This document shows, in pieces, positions 52,380 to 60,575 of a stretch of 64,000 nucleotides of DNA. The stretch covers positions 1,922,001 through 1,986,000 of the forward strand of contig NZ_CP086322.1 of NCBI RefSeq assembly GCF_023277745.1. Direction: 5' to 3'. Numbering within the stretch: the stretch's first letter is position 1; each line of letters begins with the position of its first letter. The translations under genes were made by a program, and so were the position numbers. Origin of the DNA: Streptomyces halobius (lineage in GTDB: Bacteria; Actinomycetota; Actinomycetes; Streptomycetales; Streptomycetaceae). The notes beneath the pieces are model-generated. The model did no database searches, was not told the origin of the DNA, and saw only the letters and a program-made list of their open reading frames with translations.

Positions 52380-52619
52380 TCAGTCCTCGTCCGGCGCGAT
52401 CGCGACGACGACGATGATGGCGCCCGGGCGCTCCTTCACCGAGCTGTGCTCGGCCATCATCGACCGCACCTGCTCCGCCTCGCCCGACAGCACCGCCTGC
52501 CGCTGCTGCTCCGGCAGTCGCGAGTCGGCGAGGTACTGCTCCGGTGCCTCACGGAAAGCGCGCTGCTTGGCGACGTCCGTCGCGAGGTCCTCCATGAACT
52601 CCACAACCGCGGGTGACAT
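52380..52619 (-). CDS. Borosin precursor peptide (borosin-binding domain plus hydrophobic core)
   Basis: A 79-residue peptide. Residues about 5-57 are a compact helical leader (FMEDLATDVAKQRAF, EQYLADSRLPEQQRQAVL, EAEQVRSMM) resembling the borosin-binding domain by which split precursors dock on the enzyme, and distantly the NHLP/Nif11-like leader style. The last 14 residues, AIIVVVAIAPDED after a PG, form a strongly hydrophobic core with an acidic end, as in known bacterial borosins. Backbone N-methylation is expected within AIIVVVAIA. ATG 52619 has an ideal GAGGAGGAG site. It is the first gene of a two-gene operon with the methyltransferase. Confidence 0.85.
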   Translation of the reverse strand: MSPAVVEFMEDLATDVAKQRAFREAPEQYLADSRLPEQQRQAVLSGEAEQVRSMMAEHSSVKERPGAIIVVVAIAPDED

Positions 52620-53129
52620 AGCTCCTCCTCAAGCCAGGAAAAGAACTTATCGGGCATAGTCATTGCACCCCACCCTCACCCACCTCGCCACCGCAGACCC
52701 GCGCCTGACAACGCCGTCACCCGAACAGCGCACACTGCCCTGCCAGCACGTTCTGACCGCGATGGTCTGCAACCTCATCCGCGTCGCCGACCGGATCAGT
52801 GAACCCCGGACGACCCACCGCTGATCAACCCACTTCCACGCACTCTGCGCCGCCGCGGCATGAACCCGAGAAGGTGCGGGGCGGGGGAACTGGAGGGTGG
52901 CGAAGCGCCGCGCCGTCGCTGCCGGCCTCACCACCCCGCACCACAACGGCCGCCGAAGGAGATGCACGGCCGAGCCGGATTCACCCTCATCCGCCGCCGC
53001 ATCCTCCTCCGGTGATCGCTGCGGGCTGCAACCACCGATTACGCGACAGAGCCGATTACGTGACAGAGCCCGATTGCGTGGCAGAGCCGTTCTCTGTACA
53101 GGCCCGCACATCGCAGCCGGGCTCTCGGC
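52620..53129. other. Promoter region of the borosin operon; no gene recognised
   Basis: Frames on both strands have no recognisable products. The far end contains three imperfect tandem copies of an 18-bp unit (53037-53090). A plus frame near 52740-52823 (AMVCNLIRVADRISEPRTTHR) may be the C-terminal scrap of a transposase. Confidence 0.45.
53037..53090. repeat. Three imperfect 18-bp tandem repeats
   Basis: GATTACGCGACAGAGCC, GATTACGTGACAGAGCCC and GATTGCGTGGCAGAGCCG follow one another without spacers, about 420 bp upstream of the borosin precursor start and just beyond the 3' end of the TetR gene. Confidence 0.75.
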
Positions 53130-53747
53130 TCACGGCCGCGGGGCATACGCGGTCTTCGCGTCTGTGGTCGATGGTGCGGTGTTGGGAAGGTGGTGCTCGA
53201 CGAGTTCGGTGAGGTGTCGGTGGACGCGGTCCAGGGGTTGGAGCGAGCGTGAGCAGATGGCCAGGACGACGGCGCCTTCGACCGAACTGATCGCCATGGT
53301 GGCCAGCGATCGGGCGGCCTCGGGTTCGATCCCGGCGGTGGCCAATTGCGCGGATATCAGGTCGTTCCATTCGGCGAAGGCGGCGGCGGCGACCGCGGGC
53401 ACCCCTGGGGCATCGGTACCGGCCAGGGCGGCGGCCACGATCGGGCACCCGGCGGTGAAGTCACTGGCAGTGAGGGTGTCCTTCCATCCCCGTACGAACG
53501 ACGCCAGGCCGTCGAGCGGGTCGTCGGTGGTGGCTGCGGTGGCGATCGCGGCACTGATGGCCTTCCCGGCAACGCGGGTGGATTCCGCGATGAGTTCATG
53601 CTTGCCGCCGGGGAAGTGCTGATACACCGACCTGCGTGCGGCGTTGCTGGCCGCGAGCAACTCGGTGATTCCGGTGCCGGCCACGCCGTGGCGGCGGACG
53701 AGGCCGATCGCGCTGCTGATGAGTCGCTCACGCGGCCCGGGGGCCAT
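53130..53747 (-). CDS. TetR-family repressor
   Basis: A 205-residue regulator. The HTH spans about 8-50 (LISSAIGLVRRHGVAGTGITELLAASNAARRSVYQHF, in part: TGITELLAASNAARRSVYQHF is the recognition end). The C-terminal domain resembles the YcdC/LmrA-type TetR_C group (FTAGCPIVAAAL with GCP). It is divergent from a CrtI-like oxidoreductase gene, with a perfect 25-bp palindrome between, so it should repress that gene and itself. Confidence 0.87.
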   Translation of the reverse strand: MAPGPRERLISSAIGLVRRHGVAGTGITELLAASNAARRSVYQHFPGGKHELIAESTRVAGKAISAAIATAATTDDPLDGLASFVRGWKDTLTASDFTAGCPIVAAALAGTDAPGVPAVAAAAFAEWNDLISAQLATAGIEPEAARSLATMAISSVEGAVVLAICSRSLQPLDRVHRHLTELVEHHLPNTAPSTTDAKTAYAPRP

Positions 53748-53808
53748 ATCGAAGCCTTCCCTTCGTCACGATGTCTTGTGGTAGACCGTTCATTCTATTA
53801 CTCTGCGG

Positions 53809-53833
53809 TAGGTGTTACTAGCAGTAACACCTA
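53809..53833. promoter_or_regulatory. Perfect palindromic operator between tetR and CrtI-like gene
   Basis: Eleven-base arms TAGGTGTTACT and AGTAACACCTA around AGC. It lies 61 bp upstream of the TetR start and 62 bp before the oxidoreductase start. Confidence 0.88.
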
Positions 53834-53895
53834 GGTGGGCCTGCGTATGACATCGGAGGCCGACGCCACAGCAGCCCCGGAGAGAGGAAACCACG

Positions 53896-55665
53896 ATGGA
53901 GCCGTCCGAGACGCGTTCGGGACCCGATACCCACCGCTTCGACGCCATCGTGGTCGGTTCGGGAGTGGGTGGAATGGTCAGCGCCGCCTATCTCGCGGCG
54001 GCTGGCAAGCGCACCCTGGTCCTGGAGTCCTACGACGTGATCGGCGGGTGCACCCACGTGTTCCGGCGTGCCGGGAAGTGGGAGTTCGACGTCGGCGTGC
54101 ACTACTTGGGCGACTGCGGGCCGGACGGCCAGATCCCGACGATTCTGCGAGGTGTCGGTCTGGACAAGAAGGTCGAGTTCCTGCCGCTGGATTCTTCGGG
54201 ATTCGACACCATCGTCTTTCCCGATTTGACGTTGAAGATCCCGGTCGGCTGGGACAATTACGTGCGTAACCTGTGCGCTGCCTTTCCCGCCGAACAGCGG
54301 CAGATCCGTAAGGTCGTCGGCATACTGCGGCGCATCGGTGGCAGCATCGACCACAGCAGCACCCCGGCCTCGCTGCGCGGCTACGCCATGTTCGCGCAAC
54401 GGGCCGGGTTGGCGGCGCGATGGGCGATGCTCCCGCTGACGCTGCTGCTCAATGCGTACCGGCTCAGCCCGCGGCTCAAGGCCGCCATGGCGGTGCAGTA
54501 CGGCACCTACGCCAGCCCGCCGCATCGCACACCCGTGGCCGTGCACGCGTTCATGCTGCAGAACTTCCTCAGCAGCGGGGCCTGGTTCCCCCAAGGCGGC
54601 GGACAGGTGCTCTCGGCGCGCCTCGGCGAGGTTGTCGTGGCCCACGGTGGCCAGATCCGTACCCGCTGCCCGGTCAAGCGGATCCTCGTCGAGGACAAGA
54701 CCGTGACCGGCGTCGAACTCGAGAACGGCACCCGGTTCACCGCGCCGATCGTGGTCTCCAACGCCGACATCAAGAAGACCTATCTCGACCTCGTCGGTAG
54801 CAGGCATCTGCGCCGCTCTACCGTCCGGCGGGTGGAGCGTTTCCGGATGTCGCAGTCGTTCTTCAACTGCTACCTCGGCGTGGACATCGACCTGAGCGAG
54901 CGGATCCCGAACACCAACTTCTACTCGGTCCCCACCTCCGAAGACGTCACCTCGCTGTTCAAGGACCTGGCTGAGAACAGGGGAGGGTACACCCTCGACG
55001 AGCGCATCGAGCAAGCACGCAAGCGGCTGCCCGCCTATATCAGCGTGACCACCATCAAGGACCCGGACAACCCGACGGCTGCCCCGGCGGGCTCATCGGT
55101 GCTAGAGGTGATGACCCTGGTGCCGGACGAACCTCAAGCCTGGGGGCTCGGCGGCTGGCCCGAGGTCGGTGACGACAGCTACCGAGCCGACGTCGACTAC
55201 CTCCGCATCAAGGAGGCCTTCACGGAGATCATGATCCAGCGGGTCAGCGAGGTCATCCCCGGCATCGAGGACCACATTCTCTGGCGCGAGGCCGCCACGC
55301 CGGTGACCCAGCATCGCTACACCCGATCCAGTGCAGGCACCCCCTACGGGCTGGAGATGTCCATCACCCAGTTCGGCCCCTTCCGCCCCGGCGTGCGCAC
55401 CGAGATCAACGGCCTGTACCTGTGCGGCGCCTCCACTGCGTGGGGTCCCGCCGTGGAAGGAGCCATGCTCTCCGGACTGCACGCCGCCGGCGCCGCGCTC
55501 AACCGCGACCTGGGCGCGGAGATCCACGCCGGCACGGTCCTGGGCAACGGCCACCCCCACCACGACCCCCACAACTGGGATCCGCTGGCGGCCGCCAAGA
55601 AACTGGCGACCCGCACCCCCCGAACGCCCCCGACAACAATCGGGGTCGGACGACAGCGGCGATGA
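53896..55665 (+). CDS. CrtI-family FAD oxidoreductase (phytoene desaturase/retinol saturase-like)
   Basis: A 589-residue flavoprotein. The dinucleotide loop is IVVGSGVGGMVSAAYLAAAG (GxGxxG, about 18-37) followed by LVLESYDVIGGCTHVF, and the closing FAD motif is GLYLCGASTAWGPAVEGAMLSG (in part). This matches the CrtI/RetSat branch of NAD(P)/FAD-dependent amine-oxidase-like proteins, which desaturate or saturate isoprenoids and lipids. Residues after about 545 form a His/Asn/Ala-rich tail. ATG 53896 follows GAGAGGAAACC. No carotenoid genes lie nearby, so the substrate is open. Confidence 0.85.
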   Translation: MEPSETRSGPDTHRFDAIVVGSGVGGMVSAAYLAAAGKRTLVLESYDVIGGCTHVFRRAGKWEFDVGVHYLGDCGPDGQIPTILRGVGLDKKVEFLPLDSSGFDTIVFPDLTLKIPVGWDNYVRNLCAAFPAEQRQIRKVVGILRRIGGSIDHSSTPASLRGYAMFAQRAGLAARWAMLPLTLLLNAYRLSPRLKAAMAVQYGTYASPPHRTPVAVHAFMLQNFLSSGAWFPQGGGQVLSARLGEVVVAHGGQIRTRCPVKRILVEDKTVTGVELENGTRFTAPIVVSNADIKKTYLDLVGSRHLRRSTVRRVERFRMSQSFFNCYLGVDIDLSERIPNTNFYSVPTSEDVTSLFKDLAENRGGYTLDERIEQARKRLPAYISVTTIKDPDNPTAAPAGSSVLEVMTLVPDEPQAWGLGGWPEVGDDSYRADVDYLRIKEAFTEIMIQRVSEVIPGIEDHILWREAATPVTQHRYTRSSAGTPYGLEMSITQFGPFRPGVRTEINGLYLCGASTAWGPAVEGAMLSGLHAAGAALNRDLGAEIHAGTVLGNGHPHHDPHNWDPLAAAKKLATRTPRTPPTTIGVGRQRR

Positions 55666-55671
55666 CCAGCA

Positions 55672-56262
55672 CCGTGACCCTGTCGAACCCGCTGACGTTG
55701 CCCGTGCAGCCCCAGCGTTGCGAACTACTCGGCCGCTCGGATGCCGTCCCGCGTCATACAGCCCGGTTTCCTGGCCGGGCACCGCGAGGCGCTGTTCCCG
55801 GCGGTGATGTTCGCGGGACATGTACGTGTCGGCGAACGGCCGTCCGGGCACGCCCCCGTAGACCCTGGCCGGGACGATCATCCAGCAGGCTCTGCACGGG
55901 CTCTCGGACTTCGAGACAGTCCAGGAACTGCGCTGCGACCTGCGGCGGAAGGCCGCTTGCAGGCCGACTACGCTGACCCGGGCAACTCGCATCGCCCGGA
56001 ACGACGAACAGGCCCGCGCCGCGCTGGTCGATGCCCTGGTGGGTGACGCGCTGCGGCTGCTGGGTCACCTGCCCGAGCAGCAGCTCGGTGACAGGGCCAC
56101 GAACGCGGTCGGCATCCTGACCCTGGCATCGGGCCAGGACGTCGAACCGGCTTCAGACTCCGATGGCCGCGACGGGTGCTGGCGCATCACCGGGGGCACC
56201 GCCCCCGACGGGATGGTCTCCACCGTCGCGCCCGAAGGCCGGCACGTGCACAAGACCGCAGC
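55672..56262 (+). pseudogene. IS1182-family transposase remnant
   Basis: Three frames carry the pieces. ELLGRSDAV comes first; IIQQALHGLSDFETVQELRCDLRRKAA (in part) follows; then NDEQARAALVDALVGDALRLL and QLGDRATNAVGILTLASGQDVEPA. A last piece is RITGGTAPDGMVSTVAPEGRHVHKT. These are the N-terminal two-thirds of an IS1182-type transposase up to the region of its first catalytic Asp. Stops and frameshifts inactivate it. It ends where the Lrp-gene scrap begins. Confidence 0.85.
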
Positions 56263-56505
56263 CACTAGCAGGGACCGAGCGATCACCGCCCGCCTGGTAC
56301 GCGACGGCAGAGCCTCCCACCAGGCTCATCCGCTGCCGGAGACCCGCAACTGCGCCGCCGTCAGCGGCACTCAGAACCTCATCCTGCAGGCGAGTCTGCA
56401 CTCGGTCGCCGATGCCCTCCGCTTCGAGACCCACCTTGCCACCACCCACCCCAGCCTCGACATCGCCGAGCGGGTCAACACTCCGCGGCACGAGAAAACG
56501 AAGCC
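56263..56505 (+). pseudogene. Duplicated, internally deleted fragment of the Lrp/AsnC gene
   Basis: The nucleotides reproduce, with only a few substitutions, the second half of the regulator gene at 3357-4400 in inverse orientation: [16 protein letters not shown], a deletion of about 60 codons, then [20 protein letters not shown] and [20 protein letters not shown] ending DIAERVNTPRHEK. Near-identity at the DNA level shows a recent copy, not an ancient paralogue. Confidence 0.9.
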
Positions 56506-56665
56506 ACCTCCATCATTCCCGGCTGCGCCGGCCCCCCGCCTGCCCTTCACGGGCTGTCGATGAGAACCGTCGGTACCGCGGTGTGTGAGGGACGTCGTCC
56601 CCCGGCACCGGCTGGCCGGTGGGCTGCGGGGCGTACTTGTCCGTTGCGGTGGGCGCTGATCGTGG

Positions 56666-57799
56666 TCACTGGCTGGTGTGCTGAGCGGTTTTTCGGGAGA
56701 GCCAGGACTGGACCGCCGGCAGGAGGAGCACCATGAGGAACAGCCGCAGGGTCTGCACACTGGAGACCAGTCCCAGATGTGCATGGGTGGCCGAGGCGCT
56801 GGCGAGGACCGCGTTGATCCCGCCGGGAGTCGTCGCAAGGTAGGCATCGGTCCGACTCACCCCGAGTGTCGAGGCCAGGCCGATGGCGATCAGCCCGATG
56901 ACACCGCTGAGCAGCAGGATGGCTCCCAATATCAGCGGGATCATCCGTGAGAGCGCCTTGATGGTCCCGCGGTCGAAGCGCAGGCCCACTTCGAGTCCGA
57001 CGAGAACCATCAGCATGTGCTTGAACGGCCCTGTCGGCGAGTAGCCGTGTGTCAGTCCGAGAGCTGTGACGAGCCCCGAGAGCAGCATGCCCCCCAGGAG
57101 CGCCGGGCTGGGCAGTCCGATACGTCGGGCCAGGCGCGTACCTGCGGTGGCCAGGACGAGGGCGACGCACACTCCGGCGAGCTGGTCGCCTCGCGGCACC
57201 ACGCTCCATGTCCACCCACCCGCCGCGCTCGCACCGTCCGCTCCGGAAGCAGCGGCCTGCGGCTCGGCGATGATCACGGACACCAGCGGCGCTGTGGCTG
57301 ATATCAAGGCAACCCTTGTGAACTGCATAAACGCTACGACCCGGGAATCCGCCCCCAGGTCCTTCGCAGAGGACGTCACGGCTGCTGACCCGCCGGCGAT
57401 CATGCCGAGCGTCGCGGTGATCCGGTCCATTGTGCCTGTACGGGCCACCATGAGAGCGATCCCCAGGCTGAGCACGGTCGTCACCAGGGTGAGCAGCGTC
57501 AGCGGAAGCATGGCACCGATCGCTTCGCGCAGCACCGAGACCTGGAGGTAGGCGCCGATCATGACGCCGATCAGCCCCTGCACCCCCTGGTCGAGGTTGT
57601 TCGACAGCCGGCGAGGCGCTCTGCCGCGCAACGCGATGACGGCCCCCGCAAGCATACCGAGGAGAAACTGAGGTGCTGGAACACTCAGGCGTTCCAGCAC
57701 CTCCGAGACGACAAGAATCCCCATCGAAACGAACACGATTTCCAATGGGCTGCCGAGAGAAATCCGGGCCCATATCGGGAGCCGCTCAGCCAAGCGCAT
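56666..57799 (-). CDS. AbrB-family membrane protein (putative ammonia monooxygenase regulator type)
   Basis: A 377-residue membrane protein with about 10-12 helices in two similar halves, each opening with a PAPQFLLGMLAGAV/PSPALLGGMLLSGL-like segment, the duplicated AbrB membrane motif. TLGMIAGGSAAVTSSAKDLGAD and ATTPGGINAVLASASA are the mid- and late-half signatures. The family is sometimes annotated as ammonia monooxygenase, but no enzymatic activity is implied; transport is more plausible. ATG 57799 has CGGAG about eight bases upstream. Confidence 0.85.
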   Translation of the reverse strand: MRLAERLPIWARISLGSPLEIVFVSMGILVVSEVLERLSVPAPQFLLGMLAGAVIALRGRAPRRLSNNLDQGVQGLIGVMIGAYLQVSVLREAIGAMLPLTLLTLVTTVLSLGIALMVARTGTMDRITATLGMIAGGSAAVTSSAKDLGADSRVVAFMQFTRVALISATAPLVSVIIAEPQAAASGADGASAAGGWTWSVVPRGDQLAGVCVALVLATAGTRLARRIGLPSPALLGGMLLSGLVTALGLTHGYSPTGPFKHMLMVLVGLEVGLRFDRGTIKALSRMIPLILGAILLLSGVIGLIAIGLASTLGVSRTDAYLATTPGGINAVLASASATHAHLGLVSSVQTLRLFLMVLLLPAVQSWLSRKTAQHTSQ

Positions 57800-57939
57800 G
57801 GCATAATCTCCGAGGTTTTTCGTAAGCTAGCGGCCAGGCTAGGCAGCCCAATGTTTCTACTCCGCGAATTCGAGCTTTAATTCGGGTTAGCTGTAGCGAC
57901 ACCCGTAAGTTCCCCTGAGCCCTGCTGAGCCCCTGGCAG

Positions 57940-58258
57940 CCCCGAACAGGACACTGCCGCAGCCCAGGCTGCCCGCGCGCTGATCGCCGACTGTGATGCC
58001 AAGCGCCACTCACCGCGCCGCATGAAGCCGGCGCCGGCCCCGCCCTCGTCACCCAATGGACCGCCGAAACCCAGGCCAGCCGAGCCCGCGCCGAAGCCGA
58101 GCTGCGCACTGCCGCCAAAGGCCCCAGCGGCCGCATGTCCCGTGACGAGATCGCCCGCCTCGTCCGGTCCGTCAGCGACCTCGCCGTCGTCGTCCCGCAG
58201 GCCGAACCCGAGGACGAAGCCGAGATCCACCAGCAGCTTGGCTCACCTACGACATGAC
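57940..58258 (+). pseudogene. C-terminal fragment of a serine recombinase
   Basis: LIADCDAKRH in one frame is followed, after a one-base shift near 58020, by HEAGAGPALVTQWTAETQA, ARAEAELRTAAKGPSGRM and DEIARLVRSVSDLAVVVPQA with a PEDEAEIHQQLG end and TGA. This is the coiled C-terminus of large serine recombinases/resolvases. The catalytic and DNA-binding domains are missing. Confidence 0.7.
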
Positions 58259-58265
58259 GTTCCCT

Positions 58266-59243
58266 GCCTCAGCATGGCGATGTACTCGGTGGCCCGTGGC
58301 CGTCCGTCCTGTCCATTCGCGGCACGGTGCTGGTGGCGGCCGGGCAGCGCCTCGGTGCCAGGGTCCACGGGTCGCTGAGGATCGCCAGGATCCGGTCCAC
58401 TGCGTGCAGCGAGCGGGGCGGCACGACGCCGAGGTAGGCGAAGGCCGCGGGCTCCCCGTCGGCGTCCCTGACCTGAAGGGTGCCGGTCGACGGGTCGTGG
58501 CTGATGGTGGAGCCCCGTAGATCCCGCGCGGCACGGCCGAGCTCGGCCAGCTCGGGGCCCCAACCGACACGAGGCAGGCCGCGCACGGCGGGGCGCTGGA
58601 ATTCGATCCAGTCCGCGTGGGCCGACATCCGGTAGACGCGGCATCCCGGGTGCAGGTCATGCAGCCAGCCGGTGACGGCCTCGTCGACCCGCTCGTGCAG
58701 CGCGGGGATGGCCGCCCACCGTGCGACCACCCCGCTGAAGCCGCTGTACACGCGGTTCACGACGAGCAGAGGGCGGGCGTTCGGCGGTTCTCCGGTGCGG
58801 TCGTCCGGAAGAAGACGGTGTGGGCGGCACACGGGCGAGCGTCCGGTGCCCGGCGAGCGCACCCGGGCCGGGGACGGCACCGCTCGCACCGTCCTGGCGC
58901 GCGTACCAGAACGGGTCGTCCGGGCCCGTGGTGAGGAACTCGTAGCAGAACCCGAGCAGATCGCGTGTGCCGTCCGCGCCGTGATGCCGTAGAAATGGTT
59001 CATTATCCGGTCGTAGAGGGCCGACCGGCGGATCCACGCCTGGATGCCCATACCCGTCTCCCGCAACTGCTCACGGATTTCGGGGCCCAGCGACGGACGC
59101 TGTTCCGGGGCGTGGGACACGGCCTCGTGCAGCAGCCCTGTGTCCGGGAGCGCCGACCAAACCCGCTGGGCTCCGGAGACGTCGGTGATCTCGTCCTCAC
59201 GCGGAAAGACCCCGCCCGCGTGAACGAGGGCTTCGGACTCACC
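58266..59243 (-). pseudogene. Frameshifted fragment of a lanthipeptide dehydratase (LanB N-terminal domain)
   Basis: Reading right to left: a helical stretch ending AWIRRSALYDRIMNHFY, a frameshift near 59000, RDLLGFCYEFLTTGPDDPFW in a second frame, a shift back near 58830, then LLVVNRVYSGFSGVVARWAA, GCRVYRMSAHADWIEFQRPA and RDLRGSTISHDPSTGTLQV ending in FAYLGVVPPRSLHAVDRIL. The last third fits the end of the glutamylation domain of LanB dehydratases (HDPxTxxLxLxDxxGxxVxPxYLGxxPP). No elimination domain, cyclase or precursor is present, so it is a relic of a lanthipeptide locus. Confidence 0.6.
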
Positions 59244-59254
59244 CTCACCCTCGA

Positions 59255-59303
59255 CATGAAAAGAGGGCTGTGACTGTGGAATCACAACCCTCTTCTTTTC
59301 ATG
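59255..59303. terminator. Bidirectional hairpin terminator with A/T tracts
   Basis: CATGAAAAGAGGG...GTGA and TCACAACCCTCTTCTTTTC+ATG pair almost perfectly around an eight-base loop. It has A- and T-rich ends on both sides, unusual in this GC-rich sequence and typical of an intrinsic terminator working in both directions. Confidence 0.8.
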
Positions 59304-59578
59304 TGCATAGGGAGAGTGTCCGAGGGGACGAGGGGACACGCACCATATGCACATGCCGGTGATGCGGGGTGAGTTGCGGCAGGGGTTGTCCCGTAACTGA
59401 TCTTTGGCACGAGGGGGTTGGCCGGGATTGGATTCTGGGTCCCACCCTTTGGAGGCACCGACATCGTTCACCCCTGCGACCGGACGACACAGCAGCGGCT
59501 AGCAGGGACCGTCCTCCCGACAACGTGCGGATCCCTACCGGGAGATGAGCAACAGAGTCCCCCTGCTACGGTGCGCCG

Positions 59579-60007
59579 ATGTCATCGATCAAGCAGTTCC
59601 AAGTCACCTTCGACTGTGCGGAACCTGAGCGTCTCGCTCGCTTTTGGTGCGAGGTGTTGGGGTACGTCGTACCGCCGCCACCGGCGGGGTTCGCCACTTG
59701 GGACGATGTCAACCGCTCCCAGGCTCCCGAGGATCAGGGTTCATGGTTCGCCTGCAGTGATCCCTCAGGTGTGGGCCCGCGACTGTACTTTCAGCGCGTC
59801 CCCGAAGGCAAGGTCGCCAAGAATCGGCTGCATCTTGACGTGAGGGTCGGTACCGGACTCGTGGGGGAAGAACGCCTGGCCGCGCTCGAGACCGAATGCG
59901 CACGACTGGTCCCGCTCGGCGCGGTACGCGTGCGACTCCTGTATGACGGCAATGATTCGTGCATCGTGATGCAGGACATCGAGGGCAACGAGTTCTGTCT
60001 CGACTGA
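59579..60007 (+). CDS. VOC (glyoxalase/bleomycin-resistance-like) protein
   Basis: A 142-residue protein of the vicinal-oxygen-chelate fold with the actinomycete Glyoxalase_6-like pattern: QVTFDCAEPERLARFWCEVLGY at the start (in part), LYFQRVPEGKVAKNRLHLDV in the middle and DIEGNEFCLD at the end. The His and Glu of the second half are plausible metal ligands. Function may be resistance or isomerisation; unknown. ATG 59579 is taken; the upstream region has no strong Shine-Dalgarno. Confidence 0.85.
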   Translation: MSSIKQFQVTFDCAEPERLARFWCEVLGYVVPPPPAGFATWDDVNRSQAPEDQGSWFACSDPSGVGPRLYFQRVPEGKVAKNRLHLDVRVGTGLVGEERLAALETECARLVPLGAVRVRLLYDGNDSCIVMQDIEGNEFCLD

Positions 60008-60021
60008 GCATCCTCCGAGCA

Positions 60022-60056
60022 GGAGAGGTCGGGAGCCGCCTCCCTGGGACCTCTCC
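60022..60056. terminator. Hairpin terminator after the VOC gene
   Basis: GGAGAGGTCGGGAG and CTCCC-GGGACCTCTCC pair over about 14 bases around CCGC, starting 14 bp after the stop codon. Confidence 0.75.
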
Positions 60057-60065
60057 GGTCTCCTA

Positions 60066-60575
60066 GGGGTCGGGAGTTATCCCGTGAGGGCGTGGTTGTG
60101 CAGCCGGGCGATGCCAGCATCGCGGTGTGAACGCCGTCGCCCTTCAGACGGCAGTCGCGAAGGACCTTCCAGGTCTTCATCCGCGCGAAAACATGCTCGA
60201 CGCGGGCCCGGATCTTGCGGTGGGAGGCGTTGTACTCCTCCTTCCATGCGTGCAGTTCGGTCTGTCCGCGTTCGCGGCGGTGCGGGATGACCAGGCCGGT
60301 GCCCCGGTAGCCGCCGTCCGCGATGACCGTGGTCCGGCCGACGGCGGCCTTCGCACCGGACAGTTCCCACGCCTTGCAGTCGTTGCGGTTGCCGGTGACC
60401 GGCCGGCCGCCGGCGACGACGAGTCGGGTGTCGGCGTCGGTGACGACCTGGTGGTTGATCGAGTACCGGTAGTTCTTCGACTGCTCGGCAACCGTATGAT
60501 CCCGCGTGGGGACCAGGGTGCCGTCGACGATCAGCACGGCGTCTTTATCGGCCGACGGCGTCCCGGAAGGGGCCG
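60066..60575 (-). pseudogene. 5'-truncated IS5-family transposase
   Basis: The catalytic half survives: VDGTLVPTRDHTVAEQSKNY (first Asp), NHQVVTDADTRLVVAGGRPV, TTVIADGGYRGTGLVIPHRR (second Asp), and ARVEVHVFARMKTWKVLRDC-like HVFARMKTWK with the preceding Glu (RARVEH). The N-terminal third is cut off at about 60575, where a recombinase fragment begins, and a one-base shift near 60120 alters the last 20 residues. Confidence 0.85.

Noticed and set aside
45598..57940. Similar CCTGxxCCCTGCTGAGCCCC strings at about 45600 and 57915 as attachment sites
   Set aside because: Short, imperfect and without an intact integrase; could be chance in GC-rich DNA.
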